From contig CAMVLN010000093.1 in assembly GCA_947168325.1 (NCBI GenBank), positions 1 to 5,842 on the forward strand: a stretch of 5,842 nucleotides of DNA. The letters are read 5' to 3'. Numbering within the stretch: position 1 is the stretch's first letter; each line of letters starts with the position of its first letter. This DNA is from an uncultured Elusimicrobia bacterium (lineage in GTDB: Bacteria > Elusimicrobiota > Endomicrobiia > Endomicrobiales > Endomicrobiaceae). The notes beneath the pieces were generated by a model. The model ran no database searches. It was not told the origin of the DNA and was given only the letters and a program-made list of their open reading frames with translations. Positions 1-5,842 of this stretch are shown here, one piece after another. The translations under genes and the position numbers were made by a program.

Positions 1-1
1 T

Positions 2-2065
2 ACATATACTGTTTATGGATATCATAACTCTAGTAATAATTTTAAAGCAACAGTGAGTAGTAAGGGTGGTAATTACAATTTAGATATATATAATCATAAA
101 AATAAAATTGGGTATGTTTATGGAAATTATAAAAAAGGAGATTTTACAGTAGATATAAAAAACATACCAATAAAAAAAATCCCATTTATTGAAAATTTTA
201 GTAAAACGGTAAAAGGAAAGTTATCTATGTATGGGAAGATGGGTGCAAAAACTGGAACAATTCATCTAGTTGGTAAGCAAATTGTTTCAAAAAAACTAAA
301 AAGTTTTGATGTTTTAGGAAAAATATATAAAAAAGATTATAAATGGTTTACTAAAATAAATACTAAAGATAAAAAAATTATTATAGATGGTTTCTATGAA
401 AACAAAGAAAATAACGAGCTAGATATCTATTATAATGCTGTTGATGTGTATAATATTTTACAAATATTGGGTATAAAAAAACCAAAATTGTCAGGAAATG
501 TAACTGGTAAAGTTAAATATTGTACTAAAAATTTTACAACTGATGTTGATATGAAATTTAAAAATGGAACTTTATTAGAAAATAAATTTAATACATTTGA
601 TATAGCGGGACAATATTCAAACAATCAAATTGCTATTTCAACTTTTAGTTTTAGTGGACCCAAAACTAAAATGCAAGTTAAATCTGTTATAAATTTTTTA
701 GATAAATATTCTAATTCTTATTTTAATGCAAATATTGATAATTTTAAAGTTAAAGGAGTAAATGTAAATTGTAACTTAACTATTAACGGGCGATATAAAG
801 CAAATAATGAAATTATTGGAAAGATGTCAGTAGATAAATTAGAAATAGGCAAACTTAAATTTTACTATAAATCACTATTATTGTTATCTAAAGATAAAAT
901 TAAAATATATAATTTACAAAATGATAATGGTTTATCAGGAGAAATTACTTATGATTTTGCTACAAAAAATATTTCTTCTTTTATAGAAAATATTGATTCA
1001 AAATTATCCAAATATAATTCTAAAATAAAAGGTAGATTAAGTTCACAAACAACAATTTCAGGAACATTAAAAAATCCCAAAGTTGTATCTTTTATTAAAA
1101 TAAAAGATGGACTATATAATTCGTTATTGTTTAATTTAAATGTAAAAACAGAATATGAAAAAGGAAAAGTATATTTAGAAGGTTTTAAAATTATTACACA
1201 AGATAACATAAAAAGTAAAATAACAGGTTCAGGAATTTTAGATAAAGAAAAAACAAATATTAAAATAAAATTTAATAATATTTCAGAAGAAACAATAAAT
1301 AAATATGTAGGTTTTAGAACTCCGTTTAAAGGATTTTTCTATGGTGATGGAAAAGTTGTTGGAAAAATTAATAATTTAAAATATATATTAAATATCTATG
1401 CCGATACAGTATTTGTAAAATCTTTAAAGTTTAATTCATTTGTTTCAAAACTTATAGTACAAAATAAAATTATATCTATGGAAAATACCAAAGTTAAGCT
1501 AGCAGATAGTGAGTTAAAAATATTATCTGCAAACTTTGATATAAAAACATTAAAATATAATTCTAAATTTAAATTTATTAATACACATTTAGGACCATTT
1601 GATATTTTTGGCAATATTAATATTGACGGAACTATGAAAAAACAAGATAAAATATATATGTATAAAGGAGATATCAAATTTATAAATTTATGGCTTAACG
1701 AAGAAAAAATAGAAGAGTTAGGTTTAAAATATTCTATTGTTGATAGAAATTTTACATTTAAGTCAGACAAAAAAAGCAAACTTAATTTTTCAGGTAATAT
1801 ATTATTAAATAAATATCCTAAAATTATTTTCGATAAAATTTTATTGAATTATAATAAACAGTATTGTAAATTTAACGGTTCAATATTATCTGATAAAATA
1901 GACATAAATATGACTGGAAATAATCTAGATTTAGCAATATTAACAGGGTTATTTAATTTTCCTATAGATATTACAGGAACATTGGATTTTAAATTAAATG
2001 GCAATGGTTCAATATCAAGTCCAAATATAAATTTATCCATGGTTTCTTCAAAAGGAGCAAAATAG
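2..2065 (+). CDS. tamB: TamB-like protein, upstream part (5' end outside window, ends at in-frame TAG)
   Basis: This is the N-proximal part of a TamB/AsmA-like protein, a family that forms a long periplasmic beta-groove from inner to outer membrane and is linked to phospholipid transport and outer-membrane protein assembly. The frame is open from base 2, so the GTG at 53 is not a real start. The start, signal anchor and promoter lie outside the window. The 687 visible residues are low-complexity, Lys/Asn/Ile-rich alternating beta strands with recurring 'G-x-hydrophobic-x-G' turns (GKLSMYG, LSGNVTGKV, ISGTLKNPKV, DIFGNINIDGT, ITGTLDFKLNGNG), typical of the family. No catalytic motif is visible. 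Near the end, 'GSISSPNINLSMVSSKGAK' is the usual lead-in to the next TamB repeat, but TAG at 2063-2065 stops it. The same frame resumes directly after the stop with matching sequence, so this is one half of a single gene. Family call is by repeat style and the downstream domain; fairly sure. Confidence 0.8.
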   Translation, partial: TYTVYGYHNSSNNFKATVSSKGGNYNLDIYNHKNKIGYVYGNYKKGDFTVDIKNIPIKKIPFIENFSKTVKGKLSMYGKMGAKTGTIHLVGKQIVSKKLKSFDVLGKIYKKDYKWFTKINTKDKKIIIDGFYENKENNELDIYYNAVDVYNILQILGIKKPKLSGNVTGKVKYCTKNFTTDVDMKFKNGTLLENKFNTFDIAGQYSNNQIAISTFSFSGPKTKMQVKSVINFLDKYSNSYFNANIDNFKVKGVNVNCNLTINGRYKANNEIIGKMSVDKLEIGKLKFYYKSLLLLSKDKIKIYNLQNDNGLSGEITYDFATKNISSFIENIDSKLSKYNSKIKGRLSSQTTISGTLKNPKVVSFIKIKDGLYNSLLFNLNVKTEYEKGKVYLEGFKIITQDNIKSKITGSGILDKEKTNIKIKFNNISEETINKYVGFRTPFKGFFYGDGKVVGKINNLKYILNIYADTVFVKSLKFNSFVSKLIVQNKIISMENTKVKLADSELKILSANFDIKTLKYNSKFKFINTHLGPFDIFGNINIDGTMKKQDKIYMYKGDIKFINLWLNEEKIEELGLKYSIVDRNFTFKSDKKSKLNFSGNILLNKYPKIIFDKILLNYNKQYCKFNGSILSDKIDINMTGNNLDLAILTGLFNFPIDITGTLDFKLNGNGSISSPNINLSMVSSKGAK
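2063..2065 (+). other. In-frame amber (TAG) codon interrupting tamB
   Basis: A TAG codon sits between GCA-AAA and GGA-GTT-CCT in the same frame that is open on both sides (base 2 to 2062, and 2066 to the TAA at 3647-3649). Reading through gives 'SSKGAK-[stop]-GVPFDLCNIKMDVKDNKVNIKEF'. This resembles a normal TamB repeat, in which an aromatic or small residue often precedes 'G-x-PFD'; one base change from a TAT or TAC tyrosine codon would create it. Because the frame is unchanged, an indel or programmed frameshift is not needed to explain the break. It is the only in-frame TAG in about 1,900 codons of this window, and the two visible true gene ends both use TAA. A nonsense mutation (or sequence error) is the simplest reading, with readthrough possible. 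Confidence 0.85.
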
Positions 2066-2080
2066 GGAGTTCCTTTTGAT

Positions 2081-3649
2081 TTGTGTAATATAAAAATGGA
2101 TGTTAAAGATAATAAAGTTAATATTAAAGAATTTAATATAAAAAAAATAAGGAAATATATTTTTGCAGTGAATGGTTTTTTACCTTTTTGTTTAGATTCT
2201 AAACTAAAATATAAGTTAATAAAAGAAAAAATAAATATAAATTATAAGTTAGAAGATAATAGTTTGTATATTATTAAGAATTTATCTAACAATAAAATAA
2301 TACCTAAAAAGGGAACATTAAAAATAGATGGGAAGCTTATAGGTTTAAGAAAAAATATTTCAAATACAGGGAAACTTATTTTAGAGGGAATAAATATAAA
2401 AACAGATTCATATATAAATAAAATAAAAAATTTAAAAATTAATATTTTATGGGAAAATAACTTGTTTAAAATAAATAAAGCGATTGCAAGAGTTAGTTCT
2501 GGAGTTTTAGAAACAACAGGTTCTGTTAAGATACAGAACTTTCGTCCAGCATTTTATGATTTAAATATTTTTACTACTGAAAAAGGGATTCCTTTGATTT
2601 TTAAGGAATTGCCCATTCCAACTTCAGGAATTCTTAAAATTAAATCTAGCAACTTTACAAATTTTTCTAAAGGGGTTCCTACATTTAACTTTAGCTTGTA
2701 TGGTGATGCAAAAAAGCCTAAACTTACTGGAACAGCAGAACTAGAAAATACAACATTTTGTTTCCCTTCACCATTAAGAAATACATCTGGTGCTAGCTTT
2801 GAGTTTTTATCTGATATATTTCAAAATTTGTATATAGATATAGATTTAAAAAGTGCTAAAAATACAAAGTATGAAAATTCATTGGTGAATGCAGAATTAA
2901 TAGGTAGTATAAATTTAAAAGGTAATATTGATAATATTTTTGCTAATGGAGTAATAAATTCCAATAATGGATTGTTTTCTTATTTAGGGAACGATTTTAC
3001 AATTGTAAATTCAAAAATAGAAATAATTAATAATGAACTTTTTATTACTGCAGAAGGGGAATCTGAAGTCTATAATACAGGCGATAGCACAGCAGAAATT
3101 ATCAAAGTGTATGTTGATAGGTCGAATATAAATAATATTAAAACAAGATTTGCATCTAAAAATGATCCTACAATGGATTCTAAAAAAGCACTTGCCCAAC
3201 TTACAAAGACTGATCCTACACAAACAAATACATTAGATACAAGTACAGATTTTTTAGTTAAACAGCAAGCAATAAGAATGTTTAGTTCAAATGTTGTTAC
3301 CCCTATTGCAAATACTGTTCTTAAAAAAATGGGTATAGTAGATAATATTAGATTAGGATTTGTGAACCAAGATACATTACAACTAGATTCCAATGAAGAA
3401 GCTACAATGACGGAACTTTTGTATGGAATGAAATATTCTGTAGAGAAAAATGTTAATAGATTATTACAGATTGGCTATTCTGTAACATTTGATAAAATCC
3501 AAAAAGAAATAGATTTAAAACAAGCATTAGAAATGTCATTTAAAATAAATAGAAATTTGTTTTTAAAAGGAAGTTATGGATTAAAATCTGATAATCAAGA
3601 TTATGAACCAGATAGACGATTTATGATAGAACAAAAGCTAAGGTTTTAA
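2081..3649 (+). CDS. tamB: TamB-like protein, C-terminal part with DUF490/TamB domain (severed from N-terminal part by TAG)
   Basis: This is the C-terminal portion of the same TamB-like protein. The frame is open from 2066; the boundary given is the first possible start after the stop (TTG 2081), with ATG at 2096 the next. A GGGAG about 11 bases before the TTG could allow re-initiation, but the product would lack a signal anchor, so independent function is doubtful. Roughly residues 290-330 ('GVINSNNGLFSYLGNDFTI' onwards) match the conserved TamB-domain pattern G-x-I-x-x-x-x-G-x-F-x-Y-x-G-x-x-F. A linker with 'KALAQLTKTD' and 'VVTPIANTVLKKMGI' follows, resembling the family's 'lspl..lr..lGl' stretch. 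Alternating beta strands then end in 'RRFMIEQKLRF' with a terminal Phe, as in outer-membrane-facing strands. No frameshift or second stop occurs in 527 codons, so the break is recent or tolerated. The stop is three bases before hemW, suggesting co-transcription. Confidence 0.8.
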   Translation: MCNIKMDVKDNKVNIKEFNIKKIRKYIFAVNGFLPFCLDSKLKYKLIKEKININYKLEDNSLYIIKNLSNNKIIPKKGTLKIDGKLIGLRKNISNTGKLILEGINIKTDSYINKIKNLKINILWENNLFKINKAIARVSSGVLETTGSVKIQNFRPAFYDLNIFTTEKGIPLIFKELPIPTSGILKIKSSNFTNFSKGVPTFNFSLYGDAKKPKLTGTAELENTTFCFPSPLRNTSGASFEFLSDIFQNLYIDIDLKSAKNTKYENSLVNAELIGSINLKGNIDNIFANGVINSNNGLFSYLGNDFTIVNSKIEIINNELFITAEGESEVYNTGDSTAEIIKVYVDRSNINNIKTRFASKNDPTMDSKKALAQLTKTDPTQTNTLDTSTDFLVKQQAIRMFSSNVVTPIANTVLKKMGIVDNIRLGFVNQDTLQLDSNEEATMTELLYGMKYSVEKNVNRLLQIGYSVTFDKIQKEIDLKQALEMSFKINRNLFLKGSYGLKSDNQDYEPDRRFMIEQKLRF

Positions 3650-3652
3650 ATT

Positions 3653-4726
3653 ATGCTTGGACTATATGTACATATTCCCTTTTGTAAAAAAAAATGTTTT
3701 TATTGTGATTTTGTTTCTATTGAATATCTTGAAGAAATTGTAAATAATTATCTTAAAGCATTACAAGCAGAATCATTAAAATATAAAAATGAAAAGGTGG
3801 ATACAGTTTATATTGGTGGGGGAACACCATCAGTTTTATCAATAGTTCAATTAGAAAAATTAATATCTATTATAAAAACGAACTTTAATGTTTCTAATAT
3901 ACAAGAATTTACAATAGAACTTAATCCTGAATCTACCACAAAAGAAAAATTAGAATTTTTGTATAAATCAAATATATCAAGAATAAGTTTTGGATTGCAG
4001 AGTATTTTTGACGACAATTTAAATATTTTAGGTAGATTACATAATTATGAAAAATTTAAAAATGCATATTATTATGCAAAAGAAATTGGATTTATTAATA
4101 TAAATGTAGATTTGATATATGGAATACCAAATCAAACTTTACAAAATTGGACGGATACTTTAAAAGAAGTTATTAATTTAGATAGCCAACATATATCCTT
4201 GTATCCACTTACAGTTGAAACAAACACATTATTCTATAAAAAAAATGTAGAACCTAACACAGATTTACAAGCTAAAATGTATACCTTAGCTTGTAAAATT
4301 TTGAAAGAAAATAATTTCAAACATTATGAAATTTCTAACTGGGCAAAAGAAAAAAAATATTCAAAACATAATAAATTATACTGGCAAAATCAAGAATATA
4401 TAGGTTTAGGAACAAGTGCAGCTTCATATTATAAACGATATAGATATAAAAATAATACTAATGTTTTAAAATACATTGAAAATATTTTCAATAACAAGAA
4501 TATTGTAATAGAAAAAGAATATATTACAGATGAACTATACAAAAAAGAAAATATAATGTTAGGGTTAAGGTTAAGTGAAGGTGTAGATATAGAATATTTC
4601 AAAGATAAAAGAGATATTTTAAATAAATATGTTATGGATAAAATGTTAGTAATAATAAATAATAAAGTTAAGTTCACAGAACAAGCTTTGTTTGTTTCTA
4701 ATACAATTATTTCAGATTTATTATAA
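3653..4726 (+). CDS. hemW: HemW, radical-SAM heme chaperone (HemN-like family)
   Basis: HemW is a radical-SAM protein that binds heme and delivers it to target proteins; it was long misnamed coproporphyrinogen III oxidase. The cluster motif is C11-x3-C15-x2-C18 in 'HIPFCKKKCFYCDF'. The position two after the third Cys is Phe20, as in HemW, and not the fourth Cys of true HemN. Other family blocks are GGGTPS (55-60), 'IELNPES' (88-94), 'RISFGLQS' (110-117) with 'LGRLHN' (126-131), 'NVDLIYGIPNQT' (151-162), 'HISLYPLTVE' (180-189), 'HYEISNWAK' (224-232), 'HNKLYWQNQEYIGLGTSAASY' split over 239-259, and the C-terminal 'MLGLRLSEGVD'. At 357 residues it is slightly shorter than the usual 370-390. The ATG is supported by TAAGG at 3639-3643, nine bases upstream and inside the tamB end. 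It appears intact. No heme-synthesis gene is nearby, so whether this cell makes or imports heme is unknown. Confidence 0.96.
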   Translation: MLGLYVHIPFCKKKCFYCDFVSIEYLEEIVNNYLKALQAESLKYKNEKVDTVYIGGGTPSVLSIVQLEKLISIIKTNFNVSNIQEFTIELNPESTTKEKLEFLYKSNISRISFGLQSIFDDNLNILGRLHNYEKFKNAYYYAKEIGFININVDLIYGIPNQTLQNWTDTLKEVINLDSQHISLYPLTVETNTLFYKKNVEPNTDLQAKMYTLACKILKENNFKHYEISNWAKEKKYSKHNKLYWQNQEYIGLGTSAASYYKRYRYKNNTNVLKYIENIFNNKNIVIEKEYITDELYKKENIMLGLRLSEGVDIEYFKDKRDILNKYVMDKMLVIINNKVKFTEQALFVSNTIISDLL

Positions 4727-4782
4727 TTTTTTTATAAAAATTTAAAATTATTTATAAACAAATAAAAATTAAACTGATTAGC

Positions 4783-4804
4783 ATAGTATTTGAAAATATA
4801 CTAT
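4783..4804. repeat. Small perfect inverted repeat in hemW-lpxB gap
   Basis: ATAGTAT (4783-4789) and ATACTAT (4798-4804) are exact reverse complements separated by an 8-base spacer, TTGAAAAT. The repeat lies about 16 bases upstream of the lpxB -35 box. It could be a binding site for a dimeric regulator or a weak hairpin. With one G:C pair per stem and no T-run directly after it, it is a poor intrinsic terminator. In sequence this AT-rich, a 7-base inverted repeat can arise by chance. Confidence 0.35.
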
Positions 4805-4819
4805 AAACTGTACACTTAA

Positions 4820-4848
4820 TTGATATTTATTTTGTTTTTCAATATAAT
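4820..4848 (+). promoter_or_regulatory. Sigma70-type promoter of lpxB
   Basis: TTGATA (4820-4825, five of six bases of the -35 consensus) is followed after exactly 17 bases by TATAAT (4843-4848, a perfect -10 box). This is the best promoter I can see in the window and it sits in its only substantial intergenic gap. The expected transcription start is about 4855-4857, at or within two bases of the lpxB ATG. A -10 hexamer alone is common in AT-rich DNA; the pairing at ideal spacing in front of a gene is what supports it. Confidence 0.65.
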
Positions 4849-4856
4849 TCTGTGGT

Positions 4857-5842
4857 ATGAGTATTGATAAATCAATTTTTATTTCTGCAGGTGATATATC
4901 AGGAGATATTCATGCTGCAAACTTAATAAAGTCTATTAAAAACAATAGTGATTACAAAGTATATGCTATTGGTGGGCAACAGCTAAAAGATGTGGTAGAT
5001 GTTTTTATTGAAGATATTGTAAATATTAATGGTTTTGGTTTTTTCCCAATTAAACAAATTTTTTATTTGAACAATATTTTTAAAATTGTAAAAAATTGTT
5101 TAATAAACAACAAAATAGATAAAGTGATATTAGTTGATTATTATGGTTTTAATATACATATTGCAAAACTTGCAAAAAGTTTAAAAATTCCTGTATATTA
5201 TTTTGTTACTCCGCAAGTTTGGGCTTCAAGAAAGTATAGAATAAAAAATATTGCCAAATATGTAAAAATAGCTTTTCCAATACTTCCTTTTGAAAAACAA
5301 ATGTATGAACAGGAAAATGTAAAATGTTTTTTTGAAGGAAATCCATTAGTTGATAATGTTTCTTCATATATTTTAAAAAATAAAGAAAAAAATAAAGCTA
5401 TTGTTGTTGGACTTTTTGCAGGTAGTAGGAAAAGTACTATAAAAAAACATTTGCCAGTGATTTTAGATACTGTAAAAATTTTAAAAGAACGAAAAGATAA
5501 TATGGAGTTTATTTTATTTACACTTGATAAAAGCGAACAAAAAATTCCTAATTATATACAAATAAAAAATGGAAATGATTTCAAAGAAAGAAACAAAATA
5601 GATATTGCTTTATGCCCTTCAGGAACAGTAAGTTTAGAAAATGCTTTACTTGGAATTCCTATGGTTGTAATGTATAAATTGTCTTGGATAAACTATTTTA
5701 TAGCAAGATTAATAATAAAGGTAAAATATATAACTCTTGTAAACATTTTGTTAAATAAAGAACTAGTTCCTGAATGTATACAACATAAAGCAACAGGTAC
5801 AATTTTATCACAACAAATTATAAGTATGTTAGAAGAAAAAAA
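4857..5842 (+). CDS. lpxB: LpxB, lipid-A-disaccharide synthase (3' end outside window)
   Basis: LpxB joins UDP-2,3-diacylglucosamine and lipid X to form the tetraacyl disaccharide of lipid A, working at the inner face of the cytoplasmic membrane (family GT19). The 328 complete codons show the N-terminal 'SAGDISGD' (10-17; the family usually has AGExSGD), 'GG' at 39-40, 'LVDYYGFN' (92-99), 'YFVTPQVWASR' (115-125), 'FPILPFEKQMYEQENV' (140-155), 'GNPLVD' (161-166), 'FAGSR' (187-191), 'PSGTVSLENALLGIPMVV' (254-271) and 'YITLVNILLNKELVPE' (291-306). Asp94 and Arg191 align with E. coli Asp98 and Arg201, which are needed for activity. Differences include Gly97 where the second Asp of DxPDFN usually lies, and Asn162 for the common His. 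E. coli LpxB has 382 residues, so about 50 are missing past the edge. ATG 4857 is the only usable start: an in-frame TAA lies at 4845-4847 and no other start codon precedes the SAGDISGD motif. No Shine-Dalgarno is visible. Confidence 0.95.
   Translation, partial: MSIDKSIFISAGDISGDIHAANLIKSIKNNSDYKVYAIGGQQLKDVVDVFIEDIVNINGFGFFPIKQIFYLNNIFKIVKNCLINNKIDKVILVDYYGFNIHIAKLAKSLKIPVYYFVTPQVWASRKYRIKNIAKYVKIAFPILPFEKQMYEQENVKCFFEGNPLVDNVSSYILKNKEKNKAIVVGLFAGSRKSTIKKHLPVILDTVKILKERKDNMEFILFTLDKSEQKIPNYIQIKNGNDFKERNKIDIALCPSGTVSLENALLGIPMVVMYKLSWINYFIARLIIKVKYITLVNILLNKELVPECIQHKATGTILSQQIISMLEEK

Noticed and set aside
1396..1779. Antisense open frame of 127 codons, and others on the minus strand (for example 3070-3393, 949-1209, 430-624)
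   Set aside because: They lie wholly inside convincing + strand genes, have no recognisable domain, and are expected by-products of AT-rich, Lys/Asn-rich coding sequence.
2063..2065. Genome-wide reassignment of TAG, or pyrrolysine insertion
   Set aside because: Only one in-frame TAG occurs in about 1,900 codons here. TamB repeats have no known role for pyrrolysine, and no pyl gene is in the window. A single substitution explains it better.
53..2065. GTG at 53 as the true start of the TamB-like gene
   Set aside because: The frame stays open to the left edge with TamB-like residues (TYTVYGYHNSSNNFKAT), and no signal anchor follows the GTG.
2040..2100. Programmed frameshift at the tamB break, suggested by the purine-rich AAAAGGAG before the stop
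   Set aside because: The open frame is the same before and after the TAG, so a shift would lead out of the coding frame.
4723..4751. Intrinsic terminator after hemW (ATAATTTT / AAAATTAT, and the palindrome at 4729-4740)
   Set aside because: Stems are purely A/T and no clear T-run follows, so stability would be very low. Such repeats are common by chance in this composition.
4727..4856. Small RNA, tRNA or riboswitch in the hemW-lpxB gap
   Set aside because: No GC-containing stems, cloverleaf or known riboswitch core is visible, and the gap is only 130 bases and mostly promoter.

Overview
The window is a very AT-rich stretch (the lines I counted by hand are about 22-27% G+C) from a bacterium with an outer membrane. 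It carries genes for a TamB-like outer-membrane lipid transport/assembly protein and for the lipid A enzyme LpxB. All genes are on the + strand, use A/T-ending codons heavily, and are Lys/Asn/Ile-rich. All Trp codons are TGG, so the standard code fits. The composition and the interrupted tamB suggest a host-associated or reduced-genome lineage. The taxon cannot be fixed from this window; an Elusimicrobia/Endomicrobia-like or Fusobacteria-like AT-rich diderm is only a guess.

Layout. Positions 2-3649 form one continuous reading frame for a large TamB-type protein, open at the left edge and broken by a single in-frame TAG at 2063-2065. The 687 codons before the TAG are AsmA/TamB-like beta-repeat sequence. 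The 527 sense codons after it carry the rest of the repeats and the conserved TamB (DUF490) C-terminal domain with its terminal beta strands. Positions 3653-4726 encode HemW, a radical-SAM heme chaperone of the HemN-like family, starting three bases after the tamB stop. A 130-base gap (4727-4856) holds a small inverted repeat and a near-consensus sigma70 promoter. lpxB starts at 4857 and runs off the right edge (328 complete codons present).

How the genes work together. TamB (bridge-like phospholipid transport or assembly between inner and outer membrane) and LpxB (lipid A disaccharide formation) both serve outer-membrane building. HemW is a metabolic passenger in the same run of genes. tamB and hemW are almost certainly co-transcribed, while lpxB appears to have its own promoter.

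The two points most worth attention are the lone in-frame amber codon in an otherwise intact tamB, and an lpxB promoter so close to the ATG that the mRNA should be leaderless. I see no mobile element, CRISPR array, RNA gene or novel multi-gene system.
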